Assembly (NCBI GenBank): GCA_027972325.1 | Contig: JAPMOS010000002.1 | Coordinates: forward strand, 966,001-1,030,000 | DNA length: 64,000 nucleotides | From: Paratrimastix pyriformis | Lineage: Eukaryota; Preaxostyla; Paratrimastigidae | Direction: 5' to 3' | Shown here: positions 1 through 10,840 of the stretch, one piece after another | Numbering within the stretch: the first letter of the stretch is position 1 | How the letters are laid out: every line of letters starts with the position of its first letter | Notes under the pieces: generated by a model | Told to the model about the DNA's origin: nothing | The model's database searches: none | Seen by the model: only the letters and a program-made list of their open reading frames with translations | Made by a program: the position numbers and the translations under genes

Positions 1-838
1 CGGTCACCCCCGAGGGGAGGTCCGTCCCCGAGCTGATCAGCTCGCACCGCTGGGCCTGCAGAGTCGGAGAGGTGAAAAGGCACTGAGCAACGCAACACAA
101 TGACGATCTCGCTCGACAATCAGAGGGGGGCCGCACAGGGGAGCGGGCCTTTCGGCTGCACTCGGAGGAGCACAGGTCCCACTCGGCCTCGCAGTTGGCA
201 GCCAGGACGCCGCCCGTGTCATACACCACCCCGCTGTCCGTGGCGCAGGAATCCCTGCAGGCGTCTAGCCGCTGGAACTGGTCCCCGCGGCCTGGTGCGA
301 GCGGCGCCAGGGGGCAAGTGCCAGAGGTCGTGGTGAGTTGCCACGCGAGTGCCGCGGGAAGACCAGACATTGGATGGAGCGGCCCAGGCACTGGGTCAGG
401 CAGGCCATGGCGGCGGGGCTGTCCTCGGGCTGAGCGGCGCAGTCGGTGATGCACTGCTGCAGGTTGGTGGCGCAGTAGGACCGCAGGGCCCCCAGCGAGT
501 TGCTCAGGCAGGTGTCGTCGCACAGAGTCAGCCCGTCCGCCCTGCGCCATCAGGGGACAGTCCAATGGTGGTGGACAGCTGTCACAACCCCCCTCGGCAT
601 CGTCCACAGACCGGCTGCAGGCATCGTCGCAGGCGCGGGCATCGGTGGAGCAGTTCGCGAGGCAAGAAATGCGACTTTCTAAACAAATTTCTTGGCACGC
701 CAGCTTTTCTCGACCTTCGTGGGGCCTTGAGCAAAAGTGCGTCTGGGCTTGCGGGGACAGACCGATGAGCGTCTCACAGGGACCAGCACAATCCTGGTAA
801 GGATCCTGGCAGGCGGCCATGCAAAGTGTCCGTCCGCC
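1..838 (-). CDS. Cys-rich repeat protein, partial (C-terminus off the left edge)
   Basis: Splicing at GTCTGT, GTCTGT and GTCTTC donors joins exons into a continuous frame rich in C-x3-C pairs. Readable pieces include TLCMAACQDPYQDCAGPC, SRISCLANCSTDARACDDAC, LCDDTCLSNSLGALRSYC and CLGRSIQCLFQRLDACRDSC. Spacing between pairs is mostly 6-9 residues, which suggests disulfide-stapled helical hairpins. I do not recognise the family. The first supported exon starts at 838, after a TTGCAG acceptor. The initiator exon upstream (somewhere in 839-1110) is not resolved; a short hydrophobic stretch beginning MIWPFAFPLVMA near 950 could be a signal peptide, but I could not join it in frame. The gene runs off the window at position 1. 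It lies head to head with the CcdA-like gene, a neighbour whose family handles disulfides; whether that is meaningful is unknown. Confidence 0.5.
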
Positions 839-1466
839 CTGCAAGAGTACTTCAGAAAAGAACGAATGAATCCCAGACCTTGCACATCTGTTGGCAGGGT
901 GTCAAAAAGACGCCATCACAAGAGGAAACGCAAACGGCCAGATCATCTTGCGCGCACTGCCGCCGAGAAATATTCCGATCTCGGGCGCACCGATGAAGGC
1001 ACTGCGCCTTGTTGGATGGACATTGTTTTGTACAGGTCTAGAGAAGCTGATATTCCGATGAGGAGGAATATACGAACCTGGAAAGCCTCTGTGCTTTGAT
1101 CGCTGCATACCGATGCCTCAAGGTCACAAAGTTCGTCACATTCGTTGTAGAGTTGCTGTTGTCATAGAAAAACGATATCAAACGATGGAAGGGTCAAGCA
1201 ACAAACCCCGGAAACATGAGAAACCACCAATATCAATACGAAAGCATAAAACGCCCTCAGCAACATCCGCTCGGTGGCAGGCGGATTTTATTCGAACGCA
1301 GTTTGGCAGTTTTACAGTTTGAAGAGATTTGTGAAAATCACCTTTCGGGTCATGTTTTTATACCAATTTATGCGCGTACCCAATTTTTCCATCACCAAGT
1401 TTCGCAGATCTCAACCTCGTACTTGAGGTGCACCCCCGCATCACCCCCACTCCAACTCCCACTCGA
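839..1466. promoter_or_regulatory. Divergent intergenic region between the Cys-rich gene and the CcdA-like gene
   Basis: About 630 bp between the first supported exon of the leftward gene and the ATG of the rightward gene. It is clearly more AT-rich than the flanking coding DNA. It must hold both promoters and the unresolved first exon of the leftward gene. I see no RNA gene or repeat in it. Confidence 0.4.
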
Positions 1467-2900
1467 ATGGCAATTCTCGCCCCTCTTCTCTCCTTTGTCC
1501 CTGGCCTCGCGTCAGCTCTCTCGCCGTGCTGCATTATCCTGATCCCACTTCTTTTATGTCGCTTTTCTACTCGAGATAAAAAGACATTTATCTCTTTGGG
1601 CATTCTTGTTGTGGGATTCATGCTGGTCTGTCCTCCCAGTTGCCTTTGTATTCCTAGACGGTCCTTTTGGATAGTCTTACATTGGATTTGCACTTGCACT
1701 CCGATTCATTTTGAACTCCCCCGTTCAAAACGGCGTCCGGCTTGGCCTTGGCCTCATCTTTGTCGTGATCGGTCTCCTTTCACTCATCGGCAAATTGAAC
1801 CCGACCGAGTTGCCTCTGTTCAACAACCCATTCCTTCTTGGGTGCTCATTCTCGATGCTGGTCCGTTGTTGTCCGACGATTCAGCAGACGATGTTGGCTC
1901 CGCTGCTCCGTATAGGTGACCGCCAATCCCTGTACCATGCCATACCTGGGTGTGATTCTTACCATTGGTGGAGCTGATGTGGTTATCCACCTGGCCGCCT
2001 TTGCGCTGGGGTTGATCTCTCCCGCTGTCCTTTTCACGCTCTTTGGCCAGTCCCTGCTGTGGACTTTCCAGGACAAGACGGCTGGCATCTTTCATGCCAT
2101 CTCGAAGGTGATGAGCGGCGTTCTGGTGGCCTCTGGTCTGCGAGTGTAGCCTTCCACATTGCGCCCAACGGGGCAATGATTGTCTAGGCTTCTTTCTCGT
2201 TTCCACCATGCGCAACCTCGGGATGGGCGACGTATGGATGAGCGCCCTCATGATGCTGGCCTCCTTCGCGGCCGTTCTCAGGGTCTGCTCTTCCTCCGCG
2301 CCGAGTCGCCCGCATCGTCACCACTCCGCCCTTCGCCGCCACGGGCAGGCCTTCTTCACAGAAGTGCCCCGGAAGGAATGGGCCAAGCCCCGCAACCTGC
2401 TGCTGCTGCTGGCCCTGCTGCTCCTGACGTCGGCCGTGGTGCTGCACTGTCGGGACTACCTACGGAACGAAGAGGAGCTTGATTTCATTGACGAGGACGG
2501 CGATGGCGAGTGGGACGAGGGCGAGCCGGTCCGTCTTGTTGAACCCCGTGCCCGGCGTGGTGGGCGGCGGCAGTTGCTCACCATCCCTTCTTTTGGTTTG
2601 ATCTCGGTCTCCCAGGTGCTGCCCACCTCGCCCTACCGCCCGAAGGGCCCCTGCCTCATGGACCTGGTCGAGGAGAACGAGCGAATTAAAGCCAGTCTGT
2701 GACCATTCTGCTCGCTGGCGTCACCCCGGTTCACTCCCCCTCTGACAGTGGGCAGCTGTCACGCGGCCATTTCGTGCCCGGCGTGCCGCCGGTGTGGGCT
2801 CCTGGCCCTGGCGGCCCTGATGTGCGGCGCCGTCGGGATCGCCTTCTTCCGCAGCAAGGCCGAGCAGCTCGTCTCGCCCGCCTCCCCCTCGGGCAAGTAG
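1467..2900 (+). CDS. CcdA/DsbD-family thiol-disulfide transmembrane protein with C-terminal extension
   Basis: Seven exons splice cleanly (donors GTCTGT, GTCCGT, GTCTGC, GTCTGC, GTCCGT, GTCTGT). Start ATG is 1467; stop TAG is 2898-2900. The first membrane segment reads LASALSPCCIILIPLLLCRF, with the SPC motif of CcdA. Later comes NGVRLGLGLIFVVIGLLS, then VTANPCTMPYLGVILT, which places a second Pro-Cys in the fourth segment, as in the TPC/NPC of CcdA, followed by two further membrane segments. The CcdA and DsbD membrane domains pass electrons across a membrane through this Cys pair. A C-terminal extension follows: a hydrophobic LLLLLALLLLTSAVVLH segment, an acidic DFIDEDGDGEWDEGEP loop, and a last segment with a CPACRRCG cluster. 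Eukaryotic members are usually of organellar or bacterial origin; the location here is unknown. The family call is good, the electron partner is inferred. Confidence 0.75.
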
Positions 2901-3109
2901 CCCGACTGAACCGATTTCTCTCCCTCCCGCCCCACTCCCCCACACACTTCCCCACTCCTGCTCCGCCAAAAGTGGCGAATTTAAAAAAACAATCCTTGTC
3001 GACCTCGCACGATGGGAATCAGGCAATGGGGAAGGGGAGGAAGACGAGGCGCTTCAACTCCGGCGGGCATGACACCCACCCGGCATTCACACGGCGGCGA
3101 CGTGTCGCG

Positions 3110-4661
3110 CTATTCGCCCACGGCCACGAAGCGGTCCGAGCCGCCGCCGTAGGCCTCCTGGGGATCCTCCAGCGAGACGTCCACCCCCAGCCACCGCCAG
3201 GCCCCCACCAGGGCCTGCTGCATGGGGGTCGACAGGAAGTGGTGGTCGGCCCGCAGGTCCTCCAGCAGGAAGGGGTCCGTCTCGGCCGGGGCCATGGGCA
3301 GCACCCGGGGCTGCCGCCGCTTGGGGGTCCGCGGGGCCGGCCGCAGGGCCCGCAGGTATGTCCGCACGGGGGCGGGCCACTCCGCAAAGCCCGCCAAGGT
3401 GGTCAGGTCGTCGGGGGGCGGGGCCACGGCCTCCCGGTGCCGGCCACGTCCCACCGGGGTGGGGGCCTGGGCCTGGGCCCCGACGGGCGCGGGCTCCTCC
3501 TTCTCTTCCTCCTCCCCGGCTGCGGCTTCGGGCTGCTGCTGGAAGAGGAGCCCCGCAGGCAAGTTGAACCGGCCCAGCCGCGTCCCGAACTGGGGCCGGA
3601 CCCCGCTCAGGGCGGCCCACTGGGCGGCCAGCTCCAGCAGGGCCACGGCACCCGCGTCCGAGAGGGTTCCCTGCCATCCCCGCCGCCACCGCCACCGCCA
3701 CCAGGGCGCGCAGATGATGAAGGCATTCAGCAGGGAGAATGGAACGCCAGCGGGCCCCAAGAGCGGTGGCGTGCTGGTGTGGTGGTGCGTGTGGAGCAAA
3801 GGGTGCTGGTGGTGCAAGTGAAGGAGAACCTTGCCGATGTCGAGCTGCTGACCAAGAGTATGGAAGGGGAGGGGAGGGGAGGGGACCTTGCCGATGTCGA
3901 GCTGTTGGAGGCGGCGGACGAGGGGCGACTCGAGGAAGAGCGGGCACACCTCGTCGATGCTCTCGCAGTCCACTAGCCCCAGCTGGCGCAGGTGGGGGAA
4001 GCACTGCACCCACGCGGACACAGACACAGACGCAAACACCCATCCACCATGCCGGTTGACCCCGGTCAGCCCTGGCAACAGAGGCGGAGCTGGGGGGCTG
4101 GGGGCTGGGGGGGGGGGGGGGGGGGGCTGGGGACAGGGGTACAGGGGTACAGGGCGTGGCGACCGTGCCCGAGAGGAGGCCCGCATGTCCTCCATGGCCC
4201 AGCTGGCCCCGTAGTCGGGCGTGCCCAGGTAGAGGTGCAGCACGGTCAGGCTGGGCAGGTGCGAGCAGACGATCCCACGCAGGACGGCGCCGTCCAGACC
4301 GCCGCACTGAGGAGGCCAGAGGCAGGAGCACAAACAGGCAGACAGACGAGGGGGGGGGGGGGGGGGGGGGGGGAGCCACCGCAGCCGAGACAGCCAACGG
4401 GGCGGCGGGGATGAGCGAAACCAGCCGGACGGAGCAGCGCGGACAGGAGGCAGAGGCAGATGGGAGCACAAGGGCAGAGTGTGGCGGGGGGCTTGATGGC
4501 GGGCCTTGATCTTCAGGGACTGCAAGTTGGCGTGCGAGACGGGGCTGGGGCGGCGGGGCGGCGGTCAAGGCCGAGGTGGGAGGAGGAGGTGCGGTGGAAC
4601 GGACGGGTCTGGGTGTTGATGGAAGGGCAGGAGCTCACCCAAGGACGCGGGCCGTGGGCGT

Positions 4662-4699
<38 letters not shown>

Positions 4700-7600
4700 C
4701 GGACTTGAACTGGAGGCCGTTGCCGCCCTTGCAGGCGAGGGCCTCGAGGGCCGGGTATGCGGCCAGCAGGGGGCTGACGTCGGCCAGGATGATCCAGCTG
4801 ACCTCACACTCCTCCTGGCCGATCTTGCCCAGCTGCAGCCGCCGCAGGCCCGTCAGGCGCTCCGTCGCCGGGGCCGCGCAGAGGGCCTCCACCACCCCCC
4901 GGCAGTCCGACTGGGCCAGGTCCTCCCCGGCCCTGCCCAGGCCCACCACGCCAGCGAAGGGGCACCGAGGCGATGAGTGGAGTGAGGCACCTCGGGCCCG
5001 TGTCGGCGTCATGGAGGGCGGAGTGTTGTGTGGGTGTGCGTGTGTGTGTGGTGGTCGCGTGGGCGTGGGCGGGCGCGTGGGCCGAGGGGGCCGACCATGG
5101 GCCGACGGTGATGGCCTCCAGCTGGCCGACCCGGGGCTCCCTCAGCAGGGCCCCGATGACGCCCTCCATGCCCCGAGGAGCAGGCCCCTTGGCCGGGCGC
5201 TTGGCCGGAGCTGCCCCCACGCAGCCACGAGAAGGTCGGTGAGAGGCGCCTGTCTGCCCGCGCTGGCGCGGGGGGCGACCGTGCAGGGGTGCCGGCATGG
5301 CGGACCCGACGAGGCGGCGGCCAGGGGGTGGCGGAAGGCGGGGCCCGAGTCTGGGTCATCCGGCTCCGAGTCGGGGTCGCCCTCGGCGTCCGTCCGCAGG
5401 AAGGCGCACGGCCCGTAGAGCCCTGCCACCCCCCGGCCGGCCCCACAGGCACCGCCAGACCGCAGTCAAGGCGGGCCCTCGGAGAAGGGGAGCCCGGGGG
5501 AGCGGGGCTGGGAGGCGGGGGCGGGGGCGAGACCCTGGCCGGGGTAGTAGATGGCGTGTGAGACGGCCGGGCCGCGCTTGTCCCGGCGCCAGTTCATCGA
5601 GGCGTCACACAGCCGGTACAGCAGCTGGGGCGGCGAGACCTTGTCCTGCGGGGGCGACGGAAGGGAGGCCTGAGCGCCAGGGCCACGGGGCTGGCACCGA
5701 GGCGCCGAGGTACCGAGGTCCGGGGAATGAGGCGGGGCAGGCAGGCGGGGGGGGGGCGGGGCGGGGCGGACGAGGCCGATCCACGCCTGGTACTCGGCGT
5801 TGCCGAAGCTGCGCCGGAAGAGCATCCTGCACCCACGTCCCACCCACCCACCGGAGGACGGCAGGGATGGTCGTCGTGGGGGGGCACGGCACAGGGGCTG
5901 CAGGCGAGACGGGCTGGGGGTGGCGGGGCGGCGGACTTCCAGAGGAGGGGGTCCCTGAGGACGGCCACGGCCATCATGCGGCAGGTGGGGGCCAGGGCCA
6001 GCCCCAGCACGGCCGGGTCGCACTCGGCCAGCACCATCCGCAGCACGTCCGCCGGCAGGGGCCCGAAGAGCCCGCCCGCGGTGGGGGCCGGGGCGGCCGT
6101 GCTGGGCGAGCCGCCGGTCTTGGGGCGCTTGGTGTGCCCCGCCGCCCGCTCGGCATGCGATGGCGGGGCCGCATCGCCGTCCGTGTCTTCCTCGACCCCA
6201 TCTACCTCCTCGCTCTCGTTGTCACCCTCATCGCCATCACCGCCATCGGCCTGGGGAAGGCGTCCATCCTTGCCGGCCTCCTGGTCGCCCTCGAGACCAT
6301 CCTGGCCAGGAGCTGCCCCGGCCTCGGCGGCCTCCTCGGCCTCCTCGCCCTCCTCGGCCTCCGGGGCGGAGCCGGCCCTCCCGCCCTCCTCCTCATCATC
6401 CCCCTCCACCACCACCTCCTCCTCGTCGTCGTCGCTCTCGCAGAGCAGCGCCCGCAGCTCGGCCTCGGACTTGGGATGCTCCCGCGCGTACTTGGCGGCC
6501 TGGTGGGTTCGTGTGGCGAGGTGGTCCGTGAGGGTGCTGTGCGGAAGACAGTGGGGGTGGAGGGCGGCCGTTCCGTCCATTGCCTTTGCGCCTGAGCGCG
6601 AGTGCGCGTGGCGGCGGGCGGACCGCAAATGCGCTCGGGTGGAAGGGCGCCGGGTCGACGAGCCCCCCCGCCAGCAGGCAGGCGTCCAGCCATTGGGGAA
6701 CCACCACCGCCACCGGGCCCGCGCCCGCCCCGCGGCCGTACCGCTCGGCGGCCGCATTGGTCGGGGTCTGAGCAGCGGCGGGCTCACCAGGGTCGCCCCG
6801 GGGCCGCCACCGGGGCCGGCAGGACGACGTCGGGCTCATTTCGGGGGGCATGGCAGGGGCCAGGGCCTCGTAGGCTAGCGGGCGCCAAGGTGGCGGCAGA
6901 GGAGAGGGAGGAGATCGCCATGAAAAAAGGGGCGGGTGCCTGGGATGCGGCCGGCCAAGGAACATCGATGATGCGGAGGGCGGGCGGGGGCGGGCGGGTG
7001 GGCAGGTGGGCGGGCGGACCCTTGGCCGCGAGGTCGCCCGGGGTGCCTGGGCAGATGATCGCCACCCCGCCCGTGGGCACGCCGCCCGATGCGGGGGCCG
7101 CCTGCTGCTGTGGCTGGTGCCAGTGGCCCCACTGTTCGATCCACTGGCCGAAGGGCACCGGGGCCCCGCCGCACCTGCGGAGCTTCTCTTCGACGAACCC
7201 CTGCAGCGGGTCCGCGACCGCCGCCCGGCCGGCGGCTGGGGCGGGGCGCCTCTTGCGGCGGCGGCGGCCCGTGGGGTCTTCGGGGGGCTCCGGGTCGGCG
7301 AGGGGCGCCAGGGCCGCGCTCAGGACGGTCAGCGAGACGGGCCCGAACAGAGGCGGCCCCCGGACGGACACTGGCCCCGCCACCGTGCAAGGGGCGAGGG
7401 GGGAAGAGTCGGGAGGAAGTGAGCGAGGAGCCAGAGCGGGCAGGCCGAGGTACCACCACCACCCGCCAAGGGATGAGGGCAGGGGCGGCCCGGCGCCGGA
7501 CCTGCGGCCGGATCATAAGCGGGCAGGGTCGGCTGGGCGGGTCCGCCCTCGGGGTTCTCGTCGCTCTCGGCGTCGGAGCCGCTCTGGGAGCCGCTGCTCC

Positions 7601-10600
7601 CGTCCTCCTCGCTGGGGCTGGGGCTGTCGTCGGGTGCTCCGGGGACCGTGACCTCGTCGCAGTCGCTGGTGGCGGGCGGCTCCTCGGTGTCGGCCCCCAG
7701 GCGCCGCGACTCGGCCTCCTCGGCCGCCAGGACATCCTGGCTGCGCACCACGATCAGGTCGGGCGCACGGCCGTCGAGGGGCGTCGCGGGCAGCTCCGGC
7801 CGGGGCGGCGGGGCCGGCGGATCGGCCGCGGTCTGTGTCCCGGGGCATGACGCCTTGAGGGTGCAGCTGGCCTGCAGGGAGGCGCTCAGGGGGTCCGCGG
7901 GGCACCCTCCCGTCGGCAGGGGCGGGGCAGCAGCCGCGGGGGCGTCCAGCTCCGGGAATTCATCGCTGTCGAAGCCCCCCTCGCTACCCTTCTCGCTGCC
8001 CCCGTCCTCGGCCGGGGCGGCCACCCGCGGCCGGGCGCGCCGGGCGGCCTCCTTGTACTGGCGCACCAGAGCGCGCCGCTTGCGGTGGATGGCGCCCAGG
8101 TCGCGGGCCTCCTCCTCGGTGGGCACCAGATAGTAATGCAGGTCGCCGCGGCCGTCTGCACCCCGCGCCCCGCCAGCCGCCAGAGGACACGCTGAAGGCC
8201 GGGACGACGGGCCGATCAGCAACAAGAGCAGAGACAGCGGGGTGGGGGCAAACGACGGACCAGGGTCCGCGGGGCTGGCCTCACTCTCGCCCTCGCCCTC
8301 ACCAGGGCTGAGGGTGCTCTCATCGGATTCGGAGCCGGCCTGCCCCCCCCCCCCCCCCCCCCATCCCACCCACACGCCATCCCAAAGGCCACATTGCGAC
8401 AAGATGCAGAGGAGATCGGTATGGCTGGGGACCAAGTGGGCTGGGGGTTAGGGGACGGACGGCGGCAAGGGCGCCGACCTTTGCGTCCCCGTCGGCGGCC
8501 TCGGCCTCGGCCCGCTCGGCCTGGCGGCAGCTGGCACACTGCAGCTCGTGGCCGGCCGCCTTGACGGTGATGCAGCGGGAGCAGACCGGGCACCCGCACC
8601 CGTCGCAGCCGAACTCGAGCTGGTGCTGCAGCGGCCGGTTGGCCCGCCACTGGAGGACCGTCCGGAAGCGGGCCGGGCACTGGGCCGCCGCGGGGGCGGG
8701 CAGGGGGCACTCGTCGGGGGGCACGGGCAGGCTGCCCAGGCCGTCGCTGGTGACGAGGCCCTCGGGGGCCATGTGGCACGAGTAGGGCCGCTCGTAGTCG
8801 ACCGCCAGGGCCTTGATGGGCCGCCGCAGGCCGGCCGGCCAGCCGGGCAGCTCCTCGGGCGGGGGCATGTCGAAGGCGGCCCCCTGCACGGCCGGGTCCT
8901 CAAGCAGCGAGCATCCGCAGCACTCGCACCGGGCCAGGGCCAGGGCGCACGTCGGGCAGCAGGGCTACCGGCCCCCCGCAGAGACACAGAAGGACAGCAC
9001 GCGTGTGGGCGCCACGGCCAGGGGGGACGAGGGAAGGAGGGAAAGGGGCGGTGACGGGTGCGGGGCGGACCACGGCGCGGTGGAGGGAGCACTCGGGGCA
9101 GAGGGGCGCCGAGCAGGACTGGCATGCGGCCCCATCGCGGACGGGCATCCCGCACACGTCGCAGGGCAGACGCCACTGGCGCAGGGCGAAGTCGACGGTG
9201 GCCCGGCAGGCCTCGCACCGGAAGATGCAGCAGCTGCGGGTGGTGCAGGAGACCCGGGCCCCCAGGGGCGTGTCGGGGAGCAGCCCCAGCGAGAACTCGG
9301 GCGGGGGCGGGTGGTTGGTGGTGGGCAGGAAGGTCCAGCTGAAGTTCTTGGGCCCGGTGGCCCCCTGGCAGAGTGGGCACTGGGGCAGCCCGGCGGCCCA
9401 GCTCTCCGCCAGACGGGCCGTGTCCGCGGGGGCCGCCGGATGGCCACCTGCCACTTCGGCGGCGGGGATGCGGGCATAGGTCTCCAGCGAGCTGTCAGGG
9501 GCGCGCGGCAGGCCCCAGTCGAGCAGCGAGCGTCCCAGGTTGGGGCGGCGGGGCACGAGAGGGCGCCCCAGGTCCACCTGAGGCCCAGGCACCGAGTCGG
9601 TCGGGCAGAAGCGCTCCAGGCGGGTCGTGAGGTCCCGCAGGGCGTCCATCGTATAGCTGGGCGGCACGGCGGGCACGCCGGGGGCTGGGGACGGGAAGAC
9701 CACCTGCGGGAAACGCCGCTCGATTTGGACCTGCTGGACATCTGCCGTCCCCCCCGAGCGTGGAATGGGGATGGGGATGGGGATGGGGATGGAGGGATGG
9801 GGATGGAGGGATGGGGACGATGAGGATGGAGGGATGGAGATGAGGATGAAGGGGTGGAGATGGGGATGGGAGTGCGGAGGGAGCGGAAGCGGAGCTGCGG
9901 ACCTCCCCGGAGGGCCAGCGCGGCCAGGTGCCGGTTGACGAGGCGCACGACAGTCATCAGGGTCCGAAAGGGCACCCGGGCCAGGATCCCCGCCAGCAGG
10001 GCATCTGACAGGGCCATCAGGGGGAACAGGGGACCCTGCAGATCGCCACCGGGGGGCGCCGCCATGTAGGCGGGCACGAAGCCGACCGGCCTGGGCACCC
10101 GGATGTGCCGCCCCAGGAAGCGGGCCCTCGTCAGGTCAGCCCGGCAGGCGTCGAGGATCTTTCGGCGGGCGATCGAATCGGGGGTCAGGAACCGGCGCGT
10201 GTTGGAGATCGCCGCCTGGGCCGATTCGCCCACCTGAGGCCGGAAACCCGGAAAAGAAATGAAACGTAAAGGTGCAAATTCGGCAGCAGGTGGAGGTCCA
10301 GACGAGGGCCGTCGCGAGGCGCCATTCGGGGGACGATACCATGTCGATGGGACGAGCGGTCCGCAAAGATGCGTTCATATTCATTGCCTCGTGAAACAGG
10401 TCCGTCGTCAAAGATTCAGCCGCGATCTGGAGAGCTGGAAAGAGATGAGAACACTCGTGGGGCCAATAGAACTGACCATAGAGAGCATCCTCGTGGAATT
10501 GAAGAGGATGTCCAAGTTCTTTCGCCTGGCGCGCAATGAGACTCACAATAAACGAGTTCCACTCGCCAACAGGAATGAGATCATCACAAGACTTCTGGAA

Positions 10601-10693
10601 TCGCCGAATTTCGCGGAGTTGAACTGTTCCGTTTTTGTAATGGTGTCCACCAGCGAACTGATAATCCACACCTCCAGGAATCGGGTCGGCCAT
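3110..10693 (-). CDS. Mosaic protein: histone-H3 fold, F-box, Cys-rich modules, BRCT, second F-box, STM4015-type LRR
   Basis: ATG at 10693, TAG at 3110-3112. Except at one intron near 4200-4000 that I could not place, the exon chain I traced keeps phase without a stop. The N-terminus reads GTVQLREIRRFQKSCDDLI and, after removing a 42-nt intron (10435-10476), DALYALQIAAESLTTDLF, then PEWRLATALVGE across a second intron (10234-10303). These match H3 GTVALREIRRYQKST, AL.A..E....LFED and LARRIRGE. An F-box (LSDALLAGILARVPFRTLM) lies near 10050, Cys-pair modules at 9400-8480, acidic low complexity at 8330-7500, a BRCT domain ending VVVPQWLDACLLAGGLVDP near 6650, a second F-box (LPADVLRMVLAECDPAVLG) near 6050, and from 5430 an LRR tail with EECEVSWIILADVSPLLAA and the STM4015-like end GVDVSLEDPQEAYGGGSDR. 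Function is unknown; a chromatin-linked ubiquitin adaptor is a guess. A tandem-gene misjoin remains possible. Confidence 0.6.
4662..4699. repeat. 38-nt G homopolymer
   Basis: On the minus coding strand it reads AAGTCCGC followed by the C run, so it lies directly after the donor of an intron in the LRR part of the mosaic gene. A 24-nt run lies at 4350-4373. Confidence 0.9.
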
Positions 10694-10840
10694 GTCCAAT
10701 GGTGACAGGAGCCAAACGCCTGGAACCCCTGGTCGAATGCTCTTTTGGGGCAGCCGGAGTTGATGCGAAGAGAAAATGGAAAACGGCGAAATAACCACAA
10801 AACACTTCATGCGAATTTACACCTCGCTCGATTTTTGGGG
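10694..10840. promoter_or_regulatory. Short tandem intergenic region upstream of the H3-fold mosaic gene
   Basis: Only 147 bp separate the stop of the giant coiled-coil gene from the ATG at 10693. It is relatively AT-rich. An in-frame ATG at 10810 would add 39 residues (starting MKCFVVISPF). I prefer 10693 because the added residues do not resemble an H3 tail. Confidence 0.4.

Noticed and set aside
2699-3976. 425-residue plus-strand open frame
   Set aside because: It overlaps the CcdA-like gene's last exon and runs antisense to the STM4015-like exons; composition is shadow-like.
10694-10810. Upstream ATG at 10810 for the H3-fold gene
   Set aside because: The added 39 residues do not resemble an H3 tail and lie in the intergenic gap, so the ATG at 10693 is preferred.
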